Positions 1 through 5,139 are shown, numbered from the stretch's first letter. The stretch: DNA of 5,258 nt from Acidobacteriota bacterium (GCA_003224995.1 QIAI01000130.1:1-5258), one strand, 5' to 3'. Translations and numbers: made by a program. The notes: generated by a model from the sequence alone, not told the origin.

Positions 1-407
1 AGATACAGTCGAGGAGCAGAAAAAGTCATTTGCGGCACCAGCAAGGGTTCTTCGCCGTGATGCTGGCTATCGAGGTTCGGCCGGGCGACATAAAAAAGAT
101 GGTTGTGCATGCCAACGATTCCCGGCATGACGGTATAGCCCTTGAGCGCGAGAACCGCGATGTCCTTCGAGGCCGCAACGTCCGCCCCGGGCTGAATCGC
201 GGAAATTTTGCCGCCTTCCATCACGAGGTTCTGGTCCTCCAACGCGGCACGCCCAGTACCGTCCACGATGCGCACATGCGTGAGGATCACTTTTGGTGCT
301 TGCACGCCGACGTACTTTTGAACTTCCTTTGATAACGCGGCTGGCTGCTGGGCCGACAGAGCGGCTAGCAGAGATACGACTGAGAGGAAGACGGCGAGTG
401 GACGCAT
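1..407 (-). CDS. Exported amidohydrolase, N-terminal part (imidazolonepropionase-like family), runs off the left edge
   Basis: The minus strand from ATG at 407-405 reads 135 codons without a stop to the window edge, so only the N-terminus is visible. Residues 1-19 form a signal peptide (hydrophobic core AVFLSVVSLLAAL, then SAQQ), which predicts export to the periplasm. From residue 40 the pattern is that of a metal-dependent amidohydrolase: a beta-strand start VILTHVRIVDGTG, then the small N-terminal beta-sandwich with EGGKISAI (64-71), then MPGIVGMHNH (94-103). In that family the HxH pair (H101, H103) binds the catalytic metal at the end of the first barrel strand. The usual PG-(L/I)-(I/V)-D-x-H-x-H has Gly in place of Asp here. 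The start is supported by AGGAGG (413-418 on the complement) five bases upstream. Substrate cannot be predicted; related proteins act on cyclic amides or peptides. It is divergent from the small membrane protein gene at 560. Confidence 0.88.
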   Translation of the reverse strand, partial: MRPLAVFLSVVSLLAALSAQQPAALSKEVQKYVGVQAPKVILTHVRIVDGTGRAALEDQNLVMEGGKISAIQPGADVAASKDIAVLALKGYTVMPGIVGMHNHLFYVARPNLDSQHHGEEPLLVPQMTFSAPRLY

Positions 408-458
408 CGAACCCTCCTGAGGCGGCGATTGTAAATGAGAGGCGATCAACGGGAGGGG

Positions 459-483
459 TTCGCCTGTCGCGGCGAATTTTTTT
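459..483 (+). terminator. Plus-strand intrinsic terminator-like hairpin in a divergent intergenic region
   Basis: TTCGCC (459-464) pairs perfectly with GGCGAA (471-476) around the loop TGTCGC and is followed by seven T (477-483), giving the classic terminator shape on the plus strand. GU pairs could extend the stem. No plus-strand gene ends here: the upstream 407 bases are the amidohydrolase gene on the other strand. It would therefore stop antisense transcription of that gene, or act within a leader of the gene at 560. On the minus strand the hairpin lacks a T tract. Confidence 0.6.
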
Positions 484-518
484 CGTCTCCATGTCGATCT
501 GAAGGCCCGGCAACCGAC

Positions 519-528
519 GTACTAGTAC
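519..528. promoter_or_regulatory. 10-bp perfect palindrome, possible operator
   Basis: GTACTAGTAC is self-complementary and lies 31 bp upstream of the ATG at 560, where an operator or promoter element would sit. The palindrome is seen directly; its regulatory role is inference. A 10-bp palindrome can arise by chance, and no matching second copy was noticed in the window. Confidence 0.3.
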
Positions 529-559
529 AGCACGAGAAAACGGAGCCGGGAGGACGAAA

Positions 560-898
560 ATGAAACGTCAAAAGACTCAATGGGAAAGGATTAAGACAGT
601 CGCCGGATTGGCACTGGCGGGGCCGGGACTGTTCTTTCTTTTTGGCCACCTGGTGGATGTGGCTGGCCGGTTGGGCACCGTACTCGGGCAGACGGCCTCC
701 GCAAAGTTGGAAATCGTGTCCTCCATCATGCTGGCAGCCTCGCTGAATCTACACCAGGTTACAGACGGATTGATCGGATTGCTATGGCCGGCCTTGCTGG
801 TCGGAGTCGGCACGGCATTGCTGGGTGACGTTTCCGGGCACAATTCCGACCACGAAATGAAGCGTCAGACGAGCGACCCATGTGTGGGCTGCGCGTAA
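560..898 (+). CDS. Small two-helix membrane protein of unknown function
   Basis: I do not recognise this 112-residue protein. It has a basic amphipathic start (MKRQKTQWERIK), a hydrophobic segment at about 13-30 (containing LALAGPGLFFLFGH), a polar linker, and a second hydrophobic stretch at about 66-88 (LIGLLWPALLVGVGTALLG). The tail is hydrophilic and ends PCVGCA, with a CxxC pair at C108 and C111. Two inner-membrane helices with both ends cytoplasmic would fit the positive N-terminus. The start is well supported by GGGAGG eight to ten bases before ATG 560. It is transcribed alone, divergent from the amidohydrolase and convergent with pgsA, leaving 49 bp between the two stop codons. No terminator is evident in that gap. 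The good ribosome site and coherent hydrophobic profile argue it is a real gene. Confidence 0.7.
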   Translation: MKRQKTQWERIKTVAGLALAGPGLFFLFGHLVDVAGRLGTVLGQTASAKLEIVSSIMLAASLNLHQVTDGLIGLLWPALLVGVGTALLGDVSGHNSDHEMKRQTSDPCVGCA

Positions 899-947
899 AG
901 CTGAGCCGTTACCTAACAAAAGATCAGTCGGGAATTCTTGGCAACTT

Positions 948-1544
948 CTAGGCAACCTGCTTGCTTGGTCCACTGCGGTTGCCGGTGGCTTGTGGACCCT
1001 TCAGGCGTGTCTGCACCAGAAACGTATAGTGCACCCACGAAATGGCGGTAAAGGCGAACGTGGCCCAGAGCAGGACGGTGCGAATCACCCAGATTTCGCG
1101 GGAGGAAAAGATCTGGAACAACATCACGAAAAAGACAGCTGCGATCTGGGCGCAGGTGTTGGCTTTTCCAAAAATGCTGGGACTGAAATTGCGCAAGCCA
1201 GAGATGGTGTAGAGCACGGCGCTGGTCACCAGGATGGCAATGTCCCGGCTGAAAACCATGACGGTATATTTCCACGGAATCTTATGAAGGATGGAGAGCA
1301 CCAGAAATAAAGTGCTGAGCAGCAGTTTGTCCGCGATGGGATCCAGGTATTGCCCCAGCATGGTTTGCTGGTGAAGGCGGCGCGCCAGCAGGCCATCCAG
1401 CCCATCGCTGATGCCCGCAAGAACAAACAGAATCAGGGCGGTTGTGTAGTGCTGGTCGACGAGGCTCATCACAATGAAAGGCAGGAACAGCATGCGCAGC
1501 AGGGTGAGTTGGTTGGGCGCACTCAGCAGTTGCGAGAGCTTCAT
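948..1544 (-). CDS. pgsA: CDP-diacylglycerol--glycerol-3-phosphate 3-phosphatidyltransferase
   Basis: This 198-residue integral membrane enzyme transfers the phosphatidyl group of CDP-diacylglycerol to sn-glycerol 3-phosphate, giving phosphatidylglycerophosphate and CMP. That is the committed step to phosphatidylglycerol and cardiolipin. The CDP-alcohol phosphatidyltransferase signature DGx2ARx8Gx3Dx3D is complete: D50, G51, A54, R55, G64, D68 and D72, with the further metal-site Asp D47. The N-terminal PNQLTLLR (10-17) and the later SRD (99-101) and PSIFGKANT (122-130) motifs favour PgsA over other family members. About six membrane segments are visible, and the length is normal for PgsA. 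ATG 1544 is preceded by AAGGAG at a five-base gap and overlaps the stop of the upstream 118-residue gene (ATGA), so the two are probably translationally coupled. The tail after about residue 182 is polar and poorly conserved. A CDP-alcohol cardiolipin synthase is the main alternative. Confidence 0.93.
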   Translation of the reverse strand: MKLSQLLSAPNQLTLLRMLFLPFIVMSLVDQHYTTALILFVLAGISDGLDGLLARRLHQQTMLGQYLDPIADKLLLSTLFLVLSILHKIPWKYTVMVFSRDIAILVTSAVLYTISGLRNFSPSIFGKANTCAQIAAVFFVMLFQIFSSREIWVIRTVLLWATFAFTAISWVHYTFLVQTRLKGPQATGNRSGPSKQVA

Positions 1545-1897
1545 GCGCGCTCCTTACCCGGCTGAAAGGCATCCGCTCGCAGCAGGGTCACGGGGTCAAG
1601 ACCAGTCTTGGCGGTGAAGCGTTGCGACAGGGAGGGAATATTTCCATCAGGCAGATCGAGTTCCATGCGCTCCACACGGTGCATGGGAAAGAAGACTACG
1701 CCTAGCGAGAAAGCTTCGCCATCTTTGACCATCGCGACCAGATCCTCAAAGGATGCAAGCTCGATGCCACGCAGGCTGAGACCTTCTGCGTTCAGCGAAA
1801 GAATCGCGCCCCAGAACTTCTCGCGCGGATTGGACAGGGTGGTCACCACCATGGTCCCGGGACGAAAAGGGTTGCCGGTTTCGGTGGTATTTCCCAT
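1541..1897 (-). CDS. Conserved-looking 118-residue protein of unknown function, coupled to pgsA
   Basis: No named family is recognised, although the sequence resembles uncharacterised acidobacterial proteins I recall. It is soluble, with no signal peptide or membrane segment. The core alternates short hydrophobic strands and turns: GTMVVTTLSNPREKFWGAIL (14-33), then GLSLRGIELASFEDL (39-53), then GVVFFPMHRVERMEL (66-80). This pattern suggests a small beta barrel plus a helix; a barrel of SH3 or Sm type is only a guess. The reading frame stays open upstream to 2242, but that stretch overlaps the plus-strand repressor gene and reads as non-protein-like, so ATG 1897 is chosen. A GGAG lies about 11 bases before it, a rather long gap. 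The stop overlaps the pgsA ATG by four bases, implying one mRNA and possibly a role linked to phospholipid synthesis or membrane-associated control. Confidence 0.75.
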   Translation of the reverse strand: MGNTTETGNPFRPGTMVVTTLSNPREKFWGAILSLNAEGLSLRGIELASFEDLVAMVKDGEAFSLGVVFFPMHRVERMELDLPDGNIPSLSQRFTAKTGLDPVTLLRADAFQPGKERA

Positions 1898-1986
1898 GGA
1901 GCGATTGTCTCCGGCAGAAGGGTAGATTGCAACTGCAGTACAGGCAACACAAAGCTGCAAAGGAATGCACAGGTTCTGCGCTTTTT

Positions 1987-2008
1987 CGAACCAGAGCCAG
2001 TTGGTTCG
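1987..2008. repeat. Inverted repeat, 7-bp arms with 8-bp spacer
   Basis: CGAACCA (1987-1993) is followed after GAGCCAGT by its exact reverse complement TGGTTCG (2002-2008). It is flanked by a T run on the left and lacks a T tract after the stem on either strand, so it does not look like a terminator. It lies about 90 bp upstream of the start of the 118-residue gene and could be an operator or an mRNA leader hairpin; this is inference. Confidence 0.4.
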
Positions 2009-2078
2009 CCATTTACGGCGGTGGTAGTAGAGGGGCCGGTTTGTTAATTTCGTCGAGGTCCACGAGGGTCCGTTTAAG

Positions 2079-2113
2079 AAGGCCGGCCGGTTTGGCTCTC
2101 GGCGGCCTTTTTT
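2079..2113 (+). terminator. Plus-strand intrinsic terminator-like hairpin upstream of blaI
   Basis: AAGGCC (2079-2084) pairs with GGCCTT (2104-2109). After a single bulged G, GCC (2086-2088) pairs with GGC (2101-2103), closing a 12-base loop. Six T (2108-2113) and a further TTT follow. It is strong and oriented to the plus strand, yet no plus-strand gene ends upstream. It may end antisense or read-through RNA across the pgsA unit, terminate a small RNA, or insulate the blaI promoter downstream. Confidence 0.6.
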
Positions 2114-2148
2114 CTTTCCAAAAGCACGCTGGGGTGGCTCGATCCCCA

Positions 2149-2177
2149 GAGTTTTCGGGTGCAAGTTGCGATAAAAT
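2149..2177 (+). promoter_or_regulatory. Candidate promoter of the blaI-M56 operon
   Basis: TAAAAT at 2172-2177 matches five of six bases of the sigma-70 -10 consensus. The -35 region (around 2149-2155) is poor, as expected for an activated or weak promoter. Transcription would start near 2184, after the GTG at 2159 and 16 or so bases before the GTG at 2201, which supports the shorter repressor. Proteins of this repressor family often bind their own promoter, but no clear dyad overlaps this one. Confidence 0.3.
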
Positions 2178-2200
2178 TCTGCGGTTGTCGTGGGGGCGTT

Positions 2201-2626
2201 GTGAACCGTTTTTTTCGTTCTGGCCAGCCATCCTTCCATCAACTTGGTCCGCTGGAGCAGCGACTGCTCGAAGCGGTATGGGCGCGGGGGAACGTAACCG
2301 TGCGCGAGTTGATTGCCGACGGCGATTGGAAGATCGCGTACACCACCGTGATGACCACGCTCGACCGTTTATACAAAAAGCATTTACTGGATCGAGCCGC
2401 GGAAGGGCGCGCGTTTCGCTACTCACCCCGGGTTACGCGGGAAGAATTGCAACGTGCGGCGGCCGGGGAGGCTATTGAACAATTGCTGGCTTCCGGATCG
2501 ACTTCCTCCTTGCCGCTCTCTTACCTGGTGGAGGCGGTGACGCAACACGATATCGAACTGCTCGATGAACTGCAGCAATTGGTGGAGAACAAGCGACGGG
2601 AATTGCAGGATCCGGAGAAACGCTAA
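2201..2626 (+). CDS. BlaI/MecI-family winged-helix transcriptional repressor
   Basis: The 141-residue product is a penicillinase-repressor family regulator: a dimeric winged-helix DNA-binding protein that family members use to silence promoters until a BlaR1-type membrane peptidase triggers its cleavage. The DNA-binding domain spans about 15-78. It shows LGPLEQRLLEAVWARG (15-30), the recognition-helix region AYTTVMTTLDRLYKKHLL (46-63) and the wing EGRAFRYSPR (68-77), all typical of the family. Residues 80-141 are the helical dimerisation part, ending ELLDELQQLVENKRRE. Start choice: GTG 2201 has GGGGG four bases upstream and lies just after a likely promoter. GTG 2159 would add 14 residues that look non-native. 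The stop overlaps the next ATG (TAATG), so repressor and M56 partner are translationally coupled. No beta-lactamase gene is visible, so the targets are unknown; the blaI name is family-level only. Confidence 0.9.
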   Translation: MNRFFRSGQPSFHQLGPLEQRLLEAVWARGNVTVRELIADGDWKIAYTTVMTTLDRLYKKHLLDRAAEGRAFRYSPRVTREELQRAAAGEAIEQLLASGSTSSLPLSYLVEAVTQHDIELLDELQQLVENKRRELQDPEKR

Positions 2627-3252
2627 TGTTCGTGGTGCGCTGCCTGGGAGTATCCCTGGCCTTCTTCCTGTTGCTGTATAGCGCGTCATCCGCCATGGTG
2701 ATGGGCGCATGGTCGCGCGTGCGCCGGACGGCGTCGCGATGGTCTGCGCGGCATGTGGCAGAGCTTCTGTTTGCGATGCGTGGACTGCCATTCGTCGTGG
2801 CAGCCGTGATCACAGTGATTTTCGTTGTGCCGTCTTTTGTTCTGCTCGAACCAAGGGTGGTGGCTGAACCCGTCGGTGAGATACCGTTGACGTTGGGGGC
2901 CGTCTGCCTGCTGTTATTTGGAATTGGATTTGGGAATGCTATCGCGGCGCAGGTGAGAACCTCGCGCACGGTGAGCGGCTGGTTGCGCGGTGCTCGGAGC
3001 AGTTCAGGGTGCGGTTCCGTGCCGCTCTATCGGATTCAGCCATCTTCCCCGGCGCTCACCGTAGCAGGAGTCCGCGAGCCGCGAGTGCTGCTTTCGGATG
3101 CGGCCGCTACTGTACTGAGTTCGTCCGAGCTCGAGGCCGCGCTCAAGCATGAGACAAGCTGGAGTCGGCGTGGTCGGAAGCATCGGAGATGGCTGCCGAC
3201 GATGCCGCTGTCGGTAGTCCGCGCGAGGCGCTGGACCTCGCAAGCGCCTTGA
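2626..3252 (+). CDS. N-terminal fragment of the broken M56 peptidase
   Basis: This is the 208-residue open frame that a gene caller would report. Residues 1-176 are genuine: three hydrophobic segments at about 4-25, 54-75 and 86-109, then a soluble domain with LYRIQPSSPALTVAGVREPR (134-153) leading to HE (175-176). Residues 177-208 are out of frame, rich in Arg, Trp and Ser, and do not resemble the family. If made, the product would be a membrane protein with a protease domain cut off at half of its zinc motif. It might still bind membranes but not cleave the repressor. Confidence 0.6.
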   Translation: MFVVRCLGVSLAFFLLLYSASSAMVMGAWSRVRRTASRWSARHVAELLFAMRGLPFVVAAVITVIFVVPSFVLLEPRVVAEPVGEIPLTLGAVCLLLFGIGFGNAIAAQVRTSRTVSGWLRGARSSSGCGSVPLYRIQPSSPALTVAGVREPRVLLSDAAATVLSSSELEAALKHETSWSRRGRKHRRWLPTMPLSVVRARRWTSQAP

Positions 3253-3503
3253 TCAAGCTTTCCCGTTTCGCTCCGGTTCAATCCGCAGTGCTCACCACGG
3301 GGCTGGTTCCATCTCTAAGCTCCAGCTTGAACGCGCGCATCGCACGGCTGCTGACCTGGGATGAATCGCGCGTGCTTTCAGGCCGTCGTTTACTGCCCTG
3401 GTACTTGGCGCCGGCACTCGGGGGCGGTATCCTTTGTATGGTCATGACGTACAGTGTGGCGCTCAGCCGCATGCACCAATTGACCGAGTGGCTGGTTCGT
3501 TAA
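3153..3503 (+). pseudogene. C-terminal fragment of the broken M56 peptidase
   Basis: The frame is open after TGA 3150-3152 and reads DKLESAWSEASEMAADDAAV, which matches what should follow the zinc helices; the Glu in SEMAADD is the likely third zinc ligand. It then continues through ALDLASALIKLSRFAPVQ and RIARLLTWDE to a final membrane helix, WYLAPALGGGILCMVMTYSV, and stops at 3501-3503. The first ATG in frame (3189) is the Met inside SEMAADD and has no ribosome site, so independent translation is unlikely. Its intact family pattern suggests a recent lesion. Confidence 0.65.
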
Positions 3504-3795
3504 GCGAATCAGCGCGCCTTCCCTCACCACTGTTTCCTTCCCCCACCTGAGTCGAGGTATAAGGCCGGCTCCGAGGCCTGTGGAATGCCGTGCGTGTTCA
3601 AAGTCAGGACGATGATGGCGGTCAAGATGTAGGAAGGGTAACCTGAAGGACAAGGGTGAAATGTAACCCTTCCGTTACCTTGCTGAAATCGCCACCGGGC
3701 GGCAAACTCTAACAATCCACAGGGGTTGGGGAAGGATTCTTCTCCAGCCTTCCAGGGCCGCGAAACTTTCCGATCAGGAGTTGGTTTAGATTTAC
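3504..3795. other. Non-coding region upstream of the NC-box protein gene
   Basis: These 292 bases contain no convincing gene on either strand. A minus-strand frame across 3715-3524 is open for 63 codons but lacks a ribosome site and family character. The notable content is a cluster of AAGGGT-type half-sites at 3632-3682 and a small AGGCC/GGCCT hairpin near 3562-3579. The region should carry the promoter for the gene at 3796. TTGCTG (3680-3685) is a possible -35 but has no good -10 at the right distance. No terminator was found after the M56 remnant. Confidence 0.55.
3632..3682. repeat. Cluster of four AAGG(G)T half-sites, two direct and two inverted
   Basis: Four related 10- to 12-base units are packed in 51 bp. 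GGAAGGGTAACC (3632-3643) and CAAGGGTGAA (3651-3660) are on the plus strand. GGAAGGGTTAC (3673-3663) and CAAGGTAACG (3682-3673) are on the minus strand. They create several overlapping dyads: GGAAGGGT/ACCCTTCC with 8-bp arms, AAGGGT/ACCCTT with an 8-base loop, and GTAAC/GTTAC with a 6-base loop. No T tract follows, so this is not a terminator. An operator for a dimeric regulator, or a folded leader, is the reasonable reading, about 115 bp before the next start codon. Confidence 0.45.
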
Positions 3796-5118
3796 ATGGG
3801 CCGTCGTTTATTCAGTGCAGTGGTGTTTTTGCTCCTCGGCTGGAGCAGCGTGCAGGCCCATGCGAGCGCGACGCTGCTTCTCGAAGAACCCTACAGTGTG
3901 GATGGCACCTTTGCGGGCACCGGTCACGTTGCGGTTTATCTCAACCGGGTGTGCGCGGACACGCCATTTCAGCTGCGGCGCTGCGAACCCGGAGAGCAGG
4001 GGGTCGTCATCAGCCGCTATCATGGGATTGCCGGCTATGACTGGTTTGCGATTCCGCTCGTTCCGTACTTGTATGCGGTAGACCTTCCCGAGCAGGTTCC
4101 ACTGTACGCAGACCCGAAGCTGACTTCCTTTCTGCGCGATCAGTATCGCCGGAAGCATTTCGAAAAATTTGTTCCGGATACAGCCGAGGGCGGAGTTCCG
4201 GAGGGCCCATGGGTTCAATTGGTCGGCTCTTCTTACGATCGCACCAGCTACGCTTTCGAGATCGAAACCAGCGAGAAGAAGGATGACGACCTGATCCGGA
4301 ATTTGAATGCCCGCCAGAATGTGGGCATGTACAAGTTGCTGTCGAAGAATTGTGCCGATTTCGTGAAGGGCATTATCAATTTTTATTATCCGGGAGCATT
4401 GCACCGCGGCATCATTGGCGATTTCGGCGTGACGACGCCCAAGCAGATCGCGAAGTGCCTGATGCGTTTCAGCAAACACCATCCGGAATTGGAGTCAGCG
4501 CATTTCGTGATTCCGCAAGTGCCGGGCACGATGAGGCGTAGCAGGCCGGTTCGCGGAGTAGTGGAATCCGCGTTCAAGGCGAAGAAGTATATGGCGCCGC
4601 TGCTGGTCTGGCACCCGGCGGTGGTAGCCTGTTTCGCGGCGGCCTATTTCACGGGATCAAGCGGATTCGATCCGGGCAAGCATGCGTTGGTGTTCGATGC
4701 GCGGCGCGACCTGGAAGCTCCCCTGAACGGGCAACAAAGGCGCGAATATCAGGATCGTCTGGAACGGCTGGCGCGCAGCATCAGCGAAGACAGCGGAGTC
4801 GACGAAACGAAGTGGCCGAGGCTGGAGGCGAGCGCGGAACCGCAACTGGATGCAGCGGGACGTCCTCTGCTCCTCCTGCATATGGGCGAGAATCCGGTGG
4901 AATTGGGTCTTTCGCGGGACAATATCGTGCGTGGGCGGGAGTCCCAGGAATTTGCGCAGCGCCTGTTGCTGGCTCGCCTGCGGGAAGAACTTCTTCGTAG
5001 AAGCAGCGCCAGGGTAGCGGCGAGTGATGTGCATGCCGATCTGGAATTGCTGGAAGACCTGCATCGCGGCCGGGACAACATGCCGTTGCGCGTGGGTAGC
5101 GTGGTGGGCACCGAGTGA
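3796..5118 (+). CDS. Exported protein with His and NC-box motifs, putative permuted papain-like (LRAT/NlpC-P60-like) fold
   Basis: The function of this 440-residue protein is unknown. Residues 1-23 are a signal peptide (RR, hydrophobic FSAVVFLLLGW, then VQAHA), so it is exported. The N-terminal half has GTGHVAVYLN (41-50) and, about 140 residues later, KNCADFVKGIINFYYP (184-199). A His followed by an Asn-Cys box is the order seen in permuted papain folds such as LRAT-like proteins. H44 and C186 are the candidate catalytic pair, with H76 in SRYHGIAGYDW another possible active-site residue. Next comes PKQIAKCLMRFSKHHPEL (215-232), then a hydrophobic stretch at about 266-287 that may be a membrane anchor. 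The C-terminal 130 residues are charged, helical and perhaps coiled-coil (315-331, 383-403). ATG 3796 is the first possible start because TAG lies at 3787-3789. The only purine-rich site, CAGGAG at 3775-3780, is 15 bases away, which is unusually far. It is transcribed alone. Acyltransferase, peptidase or a DUF4105-like role are all possible. Confidence 0.82.
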   Translation: MGRRLFSAVVFLLLGWSSVQAHASATLLLEEPYSVDGTFAGTGHVAVYLNRVCADTPFQLRRCEPGEQGVVISRYHGIAGYDWFAIPLVPYLYAVDLPEQVPLYADPKLTSFLRDQYRRKHFEKFVPDTAEGGVPEGPWVQLVGSSYDRTSYAFEIETSEKKDDDLIRNLNARQNVGMYKLLSKNCADFVKGIINFYYPGALHRGIIGDFGVTTPKQIAKCLMRFSKHHPELESAHFVIPQVPGTMRRSRPVRGVVESAFKAKKYMAPLLVWHPAVVACFAAAYFTGSSGFDPGKHALVFDARRDLEAPLNGQQRREYQDRLERLARSISEDSGVDETKWPRLEASAEPQLDAAGRPLLLLHMGENPVELGLSRDNIVRGRESQEFAQRLLLARLREELLRRSSARVAASDVHADLELLEDLHRGRDNMPLRVGSVVGTE

Positions 5119-5139
5119 GAAGGTGGTTACCATCGGTTT

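Larger units (their letters stand above)
1898..2200. other. Divergent intergenic region between the 118-residue gene and blaI
   Basis: These 303 bases separate two divergently transcribed units and contain no convincing gene. They hold a 7-bp inverted repeat (1987-2008), a strong terminator-like hairpin on the plus strand (2079-2113) and a candidate -10 element for the repressor gene (2172-2177). The minus-strand promoter of the 118-residue gene should also lie here. The best candidate reads TTGCCT-N17-TACCCT on the complement (about 1950-1922), which is a weak match. Confidence 0.6.
2626..3503 (+). pseudogene. BlaR1-like M56 membrane metallopeptidase gene, broken by deletion and frameshift at the HExxH site
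   Basis: The gene begins inside the blaI stop (TAATG) and would encode the membrane sensor-protease that relieves repression. Its first frame is good M56 sequence as far as LTVAGVREPRVLLSDAA (144-160) and ELEAALKHE (168-176). There H175-E176 should begin the zinc motif HExxH. Directly afterwards the frame turns to Arg/Trp-rich nonsense and stops at 3250-3252. From 3153 another frame (offset by one base) resumes family-like sequence: LESAWSEASEMAADDAAV, then the C-terminal part and a last membrane helix, ending at 3503. The conserved stretch normally lying between HE and LE, including the second zinc His and the following basic segment, is absent in every frame. I infer a deletion of roughly 25 codons whose length is not a multiple of three. 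A misassembly is the alternative. Proteolytic activity should be lost. Confidence 0.8.

Noticed and set aside
67..513. 148-codon minus-strand open frame
   Set aside because: It is out of frame with the amidohydrolase, which has a signal peptide, HxH motif and ribosome site; the rival product is Arg-rich with no family character.
882..1310. 142-codon plus-strand open frame opposite pgsA
   Set aside because: It lies antisense to the clearly identified PgsA catalytic region and its product shows no recognisable pattern.
1980..2012. Possible tRNA T-arm (GGTTCGAAA on the minus strand)
   Set aside because: The five bases on either side do not pair as a T stem, and no acceptor, D or anticodon arm can be built around it.
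1960..2035. Trp-rich stretch (WRTNWLW) on the minus strand, resembling a leader peptide
   Set aside because: No start codon with a ribosome site precedes it in frame, no tryptophan gene follows, and the hairpin arrangement does not give alternative terminator forms.
1898..2242. N-terminal extension of the 118-residue protein to an ATG at 2242 on the minus strand
   Set aside because: The extra part overlaps the start of the repressor gene on the opposite strand, covers both the terminator hairpin and inverted repeat, and reads as low-quality Arg/Pro-rich sequence.
1927..2478. 183-codon plus-strand open frame across the intergenic region into blaI
   Set aside because: It runs in another frame over the well-supported repressor and through the terminator hairpin; the product is Arg/Gly-rich shadow sequence.
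2626..3503. Programmed ribosomal frameshifting joining the two M56 frames
   Set aside because: Joining the frames would still lack the second half of HExxH and the following conserved segment in any frame, and no slippery heptamer is seen at 3145-3165.
3524..3715. 63-codon minus-strand open frame with a short hydrophobic stretch in the 3504-3795 gap
   Set aside because: No ribosome site precedes its ATG, it crosses the half-site cluster, and nothing in it matches a known family; too weak to call.
3808..4482. 224-codon minus-strand open frame opposite the NC-box gene
   Set aside because: It is the reverse shadow of a gene with a signal peptide and conserved-looking motifs, and it has no ribosome site or family pattern.
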